A stretch of 11,244 nt of DNA, from NCBI GenBank assembly GCA_035946955.1, contig DASYYE010000295.1, positions 1 to 11,244 of the forward strand. The letters run 5' to 3'. Under the pieces are notes generated by a model, which was given only the letters and a program-made list of their open reading frames with translations, was not told where the DNA came from and made no database searches. This DNA comes from DASYYE01 sp035946955 (lineage in GTDB: Bacteria > Actinomycetota > Actinomycetes > Streptosporangiales > Streptosporangiaceae). A program made the translations under genes and the position numbers. Shown here piece by piece: positions 7,778 through 11,244 of the stretch. Each line of letters opens with the position of its first letter. The stretch's first letter is position 1.

Positions 7778-7814
7778 GGATCCCTGGCCGGCGGGGGCCG
7801 CCGGCCAGGGATTT
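7778..7814. terminator. Strong hairpin terminator between the convergent XRE and DAHP synthase genes
   Basis: ATCCCTGGCCGGCGG (7780-7794) and CCGCCGGCCAGGGAT (7798-7812) form a perfect 15-bp stem with a GGG loop. Two G-U pairs can extend it. The plus-strand transcript leaves the stem with a short U run (7812-7814) then GG. The minus strand has no U tail. It lies between two facing stop codons (7767 and 7819), so it most likely ends both transcripts, as U-poor hairpins often do in Actinobacteria. Confidence 0.75.
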
Positions 7815-7818
7815 GGCC

Positions 7819-8862
7819 TCATACCAGTTGGGCCGTGCTGCGGGCGGGGGTCAGGGTCCGGCCCATCAACGGCGACAGGTTGGCCACGATGCTGGCGATC
7901 TCGCGGATGTCGGCGTCCACGAGAGCCTGGTCCCCGTCGCACAGCGCCATGTTCGGCTCCGGGTGCATGTCGATGATGACGCCGTCCGCGCCGACGGCGA
8001 TCGCCGCCCTGGTCAGTGGCAGGACGAGGTCGCGGCGGCCGCCCGAGTGCGACGGGTCGACGATCACCGGCAGGTGGGACAGGCGCTGGGCGACCGGCAC
8101 GGCGCTGATGTCCAGGGTGTTGCGGGTGGCGGTCTCGAAGGTGCGGATGCCCCGCTCGCACAGGACGATGTCGAGGTTCCCGCGCTGGGCGATGTACTCG
8201 GCGGCCATCAGCCACTCTTCGATGGTGGCGCTCATGCCCCGCTTCAGCAGCACCGGCTTGGCGGCGGCACCCACGGCCTGCAGCAGTGCGAAGTTCTGCA
8301 TGTTCCGCGTGCCGATCTGGAGCATGTCCGCGTAGGAGGCGACCAGGTCGACCGTGCTCGGGTCGATCACCTCGGTGACCACGGGGAGACCCGTCTCCGC
8401 GCGCACCTCGGCGAGGATCTTCAGTCCGGCCTCGCCCAGGCCCTGGTAGGCGTAGGGGGAGGTGCGGGGCTTGAAAGCGCCACCCCGCAGCAGCGATGCG
8501 CCTGCCGCCTTCGCCATCTTCGCGGCCGTCAGGGTCTGCTCGGGGGTCTCCACCGCGCAGGGGCCCGCGATCACGGTCAGGGTGTCCGGGCCGATCGGCA
8601 CACCAGCCACGGTGATCACCGACCGGCTCGGGTGGTGCTCGCGGCTGATCAGCTTGTAGGGCACCGAGATCCGTACCACGTCGACCACGCCGCTGCGGCT
8701 GCGCAGGTTGAGCGAGCCGAACTCGTCCACGTCTCCGACCAGGCCCACGATCGTGCGTGAGACGCCACGGCTGACGAATGCCTCCCCGCCTGCGGAACGC
8801 ACGAGCTCGACGATGGTCCGTACATCATCCGCCGTGGCCTCCGGGGCCATCACCACGACCAT
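7819..8862 (-). CDS. aroF: 3-deoxy-7-phosphoheptulonate (DAHP) synthase, type I beta with N-terminal regulatory domain
   Basis: This 347-residue enzyme condenses phosphoenolpyruvate and erythrose 4-phosphate into DAHP, the first step of the shikimate pathway. It aligns almost without gaps to the Thermotoga maritima enzyme. A ferredoxin-like regulatory domain (about 1-70), which binds aromatic amino acids in homologues, precedes the (beta/alpha)8 barrel. Barrel motifs are AGPCAVE (99-105), RGGAFKPRTSPYAYQGLG (126-143), LLKRGM (205-210), LCERGIRTFE (234-243) and VDPSHSGGRRD (268-278). Metal ligands expected from the Thermotoga enzyme are Cys102, His272 and Asp309, all present; the fourth, usually Glu298, is Asp in IIDMHPEP (296-303). 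The ATG at 8862 has GAGAGAGG seven bases upstream. A terminator and aromatic-rich leader peptide lie directly upstream, so expression is probably controlled by attenuation. Confidence 0.96.
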   Translation of the reverse strand: MVVVMAPEATADDVRTIVELVRSAGGEAFVSRGVSRTIVGLVGDVDEFGSLNLRSRSGVVDVVRISVPYKLISREHHPSRSVITVAGVPIGPDTLTVIAGPCAVETPEQTLTAAKMAKAAGASLLRGGAFKPRTSPYAYQGLGEAGLKILAEVRAETGLPVVTEVIDPSTVDLVASYADMLQIGTRNMQNFALLQAVGAAAKPVLLKRGMSATIEEWLMAAEYIAQRGNLDIVLCERGIRTFETATRNTLDISAVPVAQRLSHLPVIVDPSHSGGRRDLVLPLTRAAIAVGADGVIIDMHPEPNMALCDGDQALVDADIREIASIVANLSPLMGRTLTPARSTAQLV

Positions 8863-8892
8863 TGGTAGTCCTCTCTCTCCCTGGCTGCTGTT

Positions 8893-8930
8893 AAAAAAAC
8901 GAGCCCCGGGCCTAGTGGCCCGGGGCTCGT
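8893..8930 (-). terminator. Attenuator terminator in the 5' leader of DAHP synthase
   Basis: On the minus strand ACGAGCCCCGGGCC (8930-8917) and GGCCCGGGGCTCGT (8912-8899) form a perfect 14-bp stem with an ACTA loop, followed by seven U (8899-8893). It is a textbook intrinsic terminator, a rarity in high-GC Actinobacteria. It lies 30 bases before the DAHP synthase ATG and 16 bases after the leader-peptide stop. Its position within the leader of a biosynthetic gene, rather than at a gene end, marks it as conditional. Confidence 0.9.
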
Positions 8931-8987
8931 CGGTGAGGTCTCCGCGTCAGCGCATCGTCTGGCGGGCGACCGTCCCGTCCCCGGGCC
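8917..8987 (-). promoter_or_regulatory. Antiterminator pairing of the aroF attenuator
   Basis: The segment GGCCCGGGG (8987-8979, minus strand) lies immediately after the aromatic codon run. It is the exact complement of CCCCGGGCC (8925-8917), the loop-side nine bases of the terminator's 5' arm. Pairing of the two would make a 9-bp all-GC antiterminator that excludes the terminator. A ribosome stalled on the leader's Phe/Trp codons would leave this segment free, while one reaching the stop at 8949 would cover or displace it and let the terminator form. Pairing is seen; the switching mechanism is inferred from known trp/phe attenuators. Confidence 0.7.
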
Positions 8988-9021
8988 GGTAGCCATACCA
9001 AAACCAGAACTGCTCACGCAC
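8947..9021 (-). CDS. Aromatic-rich leader peptide controlling DAHP synthase (aroR-like)
   Basis: A 24-codon frame runs from GTG at 9021 to TGA at 8947, reading MREQFWFWYGYRPG and then ten ordinary residues. Six of seven consecutive codons (TTC TGG TTT TGG TAT GGC TAC) encode Phe, Trp or Tyr, which is far from chance and matches the end products of the pathway opened by the next gene. Its role is to be translated, not to yield a stable protein: ribosome stalling at these codons should prevent the downstream terminator. No ribosome binding site precedes the GTG. Instead TAGGCT (9034-9029) sits seven bases upstream as a -10, so the mRNA may begin at the GTG itself. An in-frame ATG at 9057, overlapping the preceding glycosyltransferase stop as TGATG, would give 36 residues. 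I recall a leader named aroR before aroF in Corynebacterium glutamicum, which this resembles in design. Confidence 0.8.
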   Translation of the reverse strand: MREQFWFWYGYRPGDGTVARQTMR

Positions 9022-9028
9022 GAGGGGG

Positions 9029-9060
9029 AGCCTACCGCATACCGGTGGAGCCGACATCAA
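9029..9060 (-). promoter_or_regulatory. Candidate promoter for a leaderless aroF leader transcript
   Basis: On the minus strand TAGGCT (9034-9029) fits the actinobacterial -10 TANNNT and is seven bases from the leader GTG at 9021, the spacing expected if transcription starts on the G of GTG. The -35 is weak: TTGATG (9060-9055) would be 20 bases away. The promoter overlaps the last codon of the upstream glycosyltransferase gene. Confidence 0.4.
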
Positions 9061-10676
9061 CGGGGCAGCCCGGTGCGCGCGTACACCTTGTAGGAACCCG
9101 TATGGACCAGGCGGAACGTGGCGTGGAAGTACCTGGACAAGGCCGGTGACCAGGGAACCCGCAGCGAGTTCTTGGGGGAGAGCAGGACGTACTGGGCATG
9201 GCTGAACGCGTCATGCCATGCGTTGGCAACGGCGGGCACGGCCGCCGCACCCGAGCCCGGCCTGCGCCCGCCCGACAGCGCCAGGTCTGTCCCGAGGCTG
9301 TCCACCATCTGCGGGCAGCCTGCGACGTTGGAGACGAAGCGGTTGGCGAGCAGCAGGTAGGAGGCCTGGTCGGTCAGGGCGCACGCCCCTGGCGGGATCA
9401 GCCGCTCCGCCGCCCCGGCCGCGGGCCTGGACCCCCGGACCCCGCCGGGGGCTTCGGCCACCGCCTCCACCACGAGCAGCACCGCGACCGCGGTGATGGC
9501 GGCCCGGCCCAGCCACTGCGGCACGCTTGTCTGGCTGTGTGGCCGGGCCCGGAGGATGGCCGCCAGGCGCTCCACTGCCAGCCCAACCGCCAGCGCCAGG
9601 AACGGCCCGAGGAACGCCGCGTAGTGCTCGGCGAAGTAGGGCGGCCACAGGAACATCACGACGGTCAGCGCCACGCCCACCATGGCGAACCAGTCCAGGG
9701 GCCGGGGCTTTCCCTGGCCCGCCAGTACCGCTGCCACCTGGGCTCCGATGAGCAGCAAGGCCACGACCAGGGCGATCACCGCGACGGTGGTCGGTGACAG
9801 CGCGCCGCGGCTGATGGCGAGCATGGAGCGCAGCCGGTCCGAGACGGGGTCGCGTGCCCCGGCCCGGGCGAGCTGCGCCGTGATGACCGCGTCGTAGAAC
9901 TGGCTCGGTGCCGGGATCGCAAACGGCAGCACCGGGACACCGAAGCCGGCTGCGACACCGCCAATGAACACCGCGGCCCGCCGCAGGGCGGGCAGGCACA
10001 GCGCAAGCACGATGGCCACCGGCACGATCGCCCAGGCCTTGGTGGCGCCGGCGAAACCGAACGCCGCGCCGCCCCACGCCAGCCGCCTGGTGCTGGCGGT
10101 CAGGCGGTCGCCGTCGAAGGCGGCCACCGCCCCGGCCAGGCAGAAGAGCACCAGCCACGGCTCGAGCAGGACGGTGTGCGAGGATGCCACGCTCGGCGGG
10201 TACACCGCCAGGATGCCGCAGGTCACCAGCACCGCCCACACCCCGCGGTGGCGCACGAGCAGGCCGGCCAGCACGACCGCCGCGGTACTGGCGAGGACGG
10301 TGAGGACCCGTGCGATGACCAGGCCCCAGGCGGTGCCCGTCAGGTAGCTCAGCAGCCCGGCCGGGCTCATCAGCACCGTGATGCCCGGCGGCTGGACCAG
10401 GGCGAAGTCACGGTAGGGGAGCACGCCGTGCACCAGGCGGACGGCACTGCCGAAGTACGGCCCGTCGTCGTACTGGGTGATGCTCATCAGCCCGGGGCGC
10501 AGCAGCACATAGGCGCGCAGGAAGAACGCGAGCAGTGTGGTGACCACCATCACCGCAGTCACCGGGGACAGGTCTGCCAGGAACCGTCCCGGCTGCTGTG
10601 CCGTGGCCTCTTCGGCCGCCCCGCCTGTTGCCCTGGTCATTCTCAGCAGTGGCACCTCACGCCCCGTGGGTTCCAT
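9057..10676 (-). CDS. Polytopic membrane glycosyltransferase, GT-C type (GT39/ArnT-like)
   Basis: This protein of up to 539 residues is an integral membrane protein of GT-C type, expected to use a polyprenyl-phosphate sugar to glycosylate a substrate on the outer face of the membrane. After the first membrane segment (about 36-60) comes the loop SITQYDDGPYFGSAVRLVHG (65-84), whose Asp70-Asp71 stand where these families keep the catalytic acid. Further hydrophobic segments lie at about 93-112, 117-140, 147-162, 168-187, 202-228, 233-254, 294-318, 328-345, 352-370 and 390-405. A soluble C-terminal part (about 424-539) follows. Acceptor and donor are unknown. The start is unsettled: ATG 10676 overlaps the upstream gene by 20 bases. 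GTG 10655 lies one base after that gene's TGA, with GGGG six bases upstream. ATG 10640 has GAGG 14 bases away. The upstream gene is a paralogue. Confidence 0.82.
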   Translation of the reverse strand: MEPTGREVPLLRMTRATGGAAEEATAQQPGRFLADLSPVTAVMVVTTLLAFFLRAYVLLRPGLMSITQYDDGPYFGSAVRLVHGVLPYRDFALVQPPGITVLMSPAGLLSYLTGTAWGLVIARVLTVLASTAAVVLAGLLVRHRGVWAVLVTCGILAVYPPSVASSHTVLLEPWLVLFCLAGAVAAFDGDRLTASTRRLAWGGAAFGFAGATKAWAIVPVAIVLALCLPALRRAAVFIGGVAAGFGVPVLPFAIPAPSQFYDAVITAQLARAGARDPVSDRLRSMLAISRGALSPTTVAVIALVVALLLIGAQVAAVLAGQGKPRPLDWFAMVGVALTVVMFLWPPYFAEHYAAFLGPFLALAVGLAVERLAAILRARPHSQTSVPQWLGRAAITAVAVLLVVEAVAEAPGGVRGSRPAAGAAERLIPPGACALTDQASYLLLANRFVSNVAGCPQMVDSLGTDLALSGGRRPGSGAAAVPAVANAWHDAFSHAQYVLLSPKNSLRVPWSPALSRYFHATFRLVHTGSYKVYARTGLPR

Positions 10677-11244
10677 GACGCGCCCACAGGGTGAACTTGT
10701 GCCCGTCCGTGTACACCTTGGTGAAATTGGTCCTCAGGTAGGCCCGCAGCCCGGGCGTCCACGGCACGCGCCGAGCGTTGCCGGCGGTGAGCAGCACGTA
10801 CTGGGCATGGTCGAAGGCCTGCGTCCAGGCCGCCGCGACAGCGGGGACCCGGCCAGCGCCGGTGGAGGGTTTCAGCCCGTTGGCGAGCGCCAGGTCGGTG
10901 CCGAGCCCGTCCACCATCTGCGAACACCCGGGCGCATTTGACACGAACCGGTTGACCACCAGCGCCACCGAGACCTGGTCGGCGAGCATGCAGGCGCCAG
11001 GCGGAACGATCTGCTGCACCCTTCCCGGCACGGCGCCGATGACATCCGGTGACCTGCTCTCGAGGGATGCCTGGGAGTAGGACGCGAACAGCAGCAGCGC
11101 CCCCACGAGGGCGACGGCTGGCCAGCCCAGCAAGCCCGCTGCCCCCCGGCTGGCAAAGGCCGGCTGGACGGCCGCGACCAGCCGCGACAGCGGGAGGGCG
11201 AGGGCCAGGCCCAGGAACGGGGCCAGGTACGCGGTGAAGTGGTA
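10657..11244 (-). CDS. Paralogous GT-C membrane glycosyltransferase, C-terminal part only
   Basis: The frame is open to the window edge, so only the last 195 residues are seen and the start lies outside. The visible part begins YHFTAYLAPFLGLALALPLS, the last barrel of membrane segments, then one more hydrophobic helix (LGWPAVALVGALLLFAS) and a soluble tail. The tail matches the neighbouring glycosyltransferase closely, with PPGAC, NRFVSN, QMVD-LGTDLAL, VPAV-AW and HAQYVLL all shared. By eye about 60 % of roughly 90 tail residues are identical, so the two genes are a tandem duplication. The stop at 10657-10659 overlaps or abuts the start of the next gene, so they are co-transcribed and probably translationally coupled. 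The tail's conserved cysteines (PPGAC, GC) may pair outside the membrane, which is inference. Confidence 0.8.
   Translation of the reverse strand, partial: YHFTAYLAPFLGLALALPLSRLVAAVQPAFASRGAAGLLGWPAVALVGALLLFASYSQASLESRSPDVIGAVPGRVQQIVPPGACMLADQVSVALVVNRFVSNAPGCSQMVDGLGTDLALANGLKPSTGAGRVPAVAAAWTQAFDHAQYVLLTAGNARRVPWTPGLRAYLRTNFTKVYTDGHKFTLWARHGTHGA

Noticed and set aside
7813..8760. 315-codon plus-strand frame opposite DAHP synthase
   Set aside because: His/Asp/Gly/Val-rich shadow of a strongly conserved enzyme gene.
8899..8930. Hairpin before DAHP synthase as the terminator of the upstream glycosyltransferase operon
   Set aside because: It would fit as a terminator, but the aromatic leader frame between them and the exact antiterminator complement make a conditional attenuator the better reading. 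It may still stop read-through.
9211..10239. 342-codon minus-strand frame inside the glycosyltransferase gene in another frame
   Set aside because: Arg/Gly/Ala-rich without membrane segments; the overlapping frame has a coherent polytopic membrane protein with a paralogue beside it.

Overview
The window is a piece of chromosome from a high-GC actinomycete. The base composition is strongly GC-rich, GTG starts occur, and there is a large AfsR/SARP-type regulator (winged helix, BTAD, NB-ARC and TPR in one chain), a class typical of streptomycete-like Actinobacteria. The sequence alone does not fix the genus. No mobile element, CRISPR array, rRNA or tRNA was seen.

Layout. (1) 5-1939 (-): a secreted family-28-like glycoside hydrolase with a C-terminal beta-rich domain, probably acting on pectic polysaccharide. 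(2) 2108-4121 (+): a short operon of a class I SAM-dependent methyltransferase followed by thiI, the tRNA 4-thiouridine synthase. The 1940-2107 gap holds the divergent promoters. (3) 4129-7185 (-): the SARP/AfsR-like regulator, converging tail to tail with thiI. (4) 7330-7767 (+): a small XRE helix-turn-helix protein, divergent from the regulator; the shared 144-base gap carries one inverted repeat and its 5' UTR edge a second. (5) A 15-bp GC-rich hairpin (7778-7814) separates this gene from a convergent DAHP synthase. (6) 7819-9021 (-): DAHP synthase (aroF type), preceded by a ribosome-mediated attenuator. (7) 9057-11244 (-): two adjacent paralogous membrane glycosyltransferases of GT-C type, the upstream one cut by the window edge.

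The most interesting element is the attenuator at 8893-9021. A 24-codon leader peptide, too short for ordinary gene calling, carries the run F-W-F-W-Y-G-Y. Right after it lies a segment GGCCCGGGG that can pair with the 5' arm of a 14-bp terminator ending in seven U. This is the layout of a classical attenuator, here apparently reading the charging of tRNAs for all three aromatic amino acids, the end products of the pathway that DAHP synthase opens. The enzyme also has an N-terminal ferredoxin-like domain that gives feedback inhibition in homologues, so control is probably exerted at both the RNA and enzyme levels. The leader appears to be leaderless: a -10-like TAGGCT lies seven bases before its GTG.

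The other groups look like separate transcription units with no evident shared pathway. The regulator and XRE pair may form a local regulatory module, but their targets cannot be read from this window.
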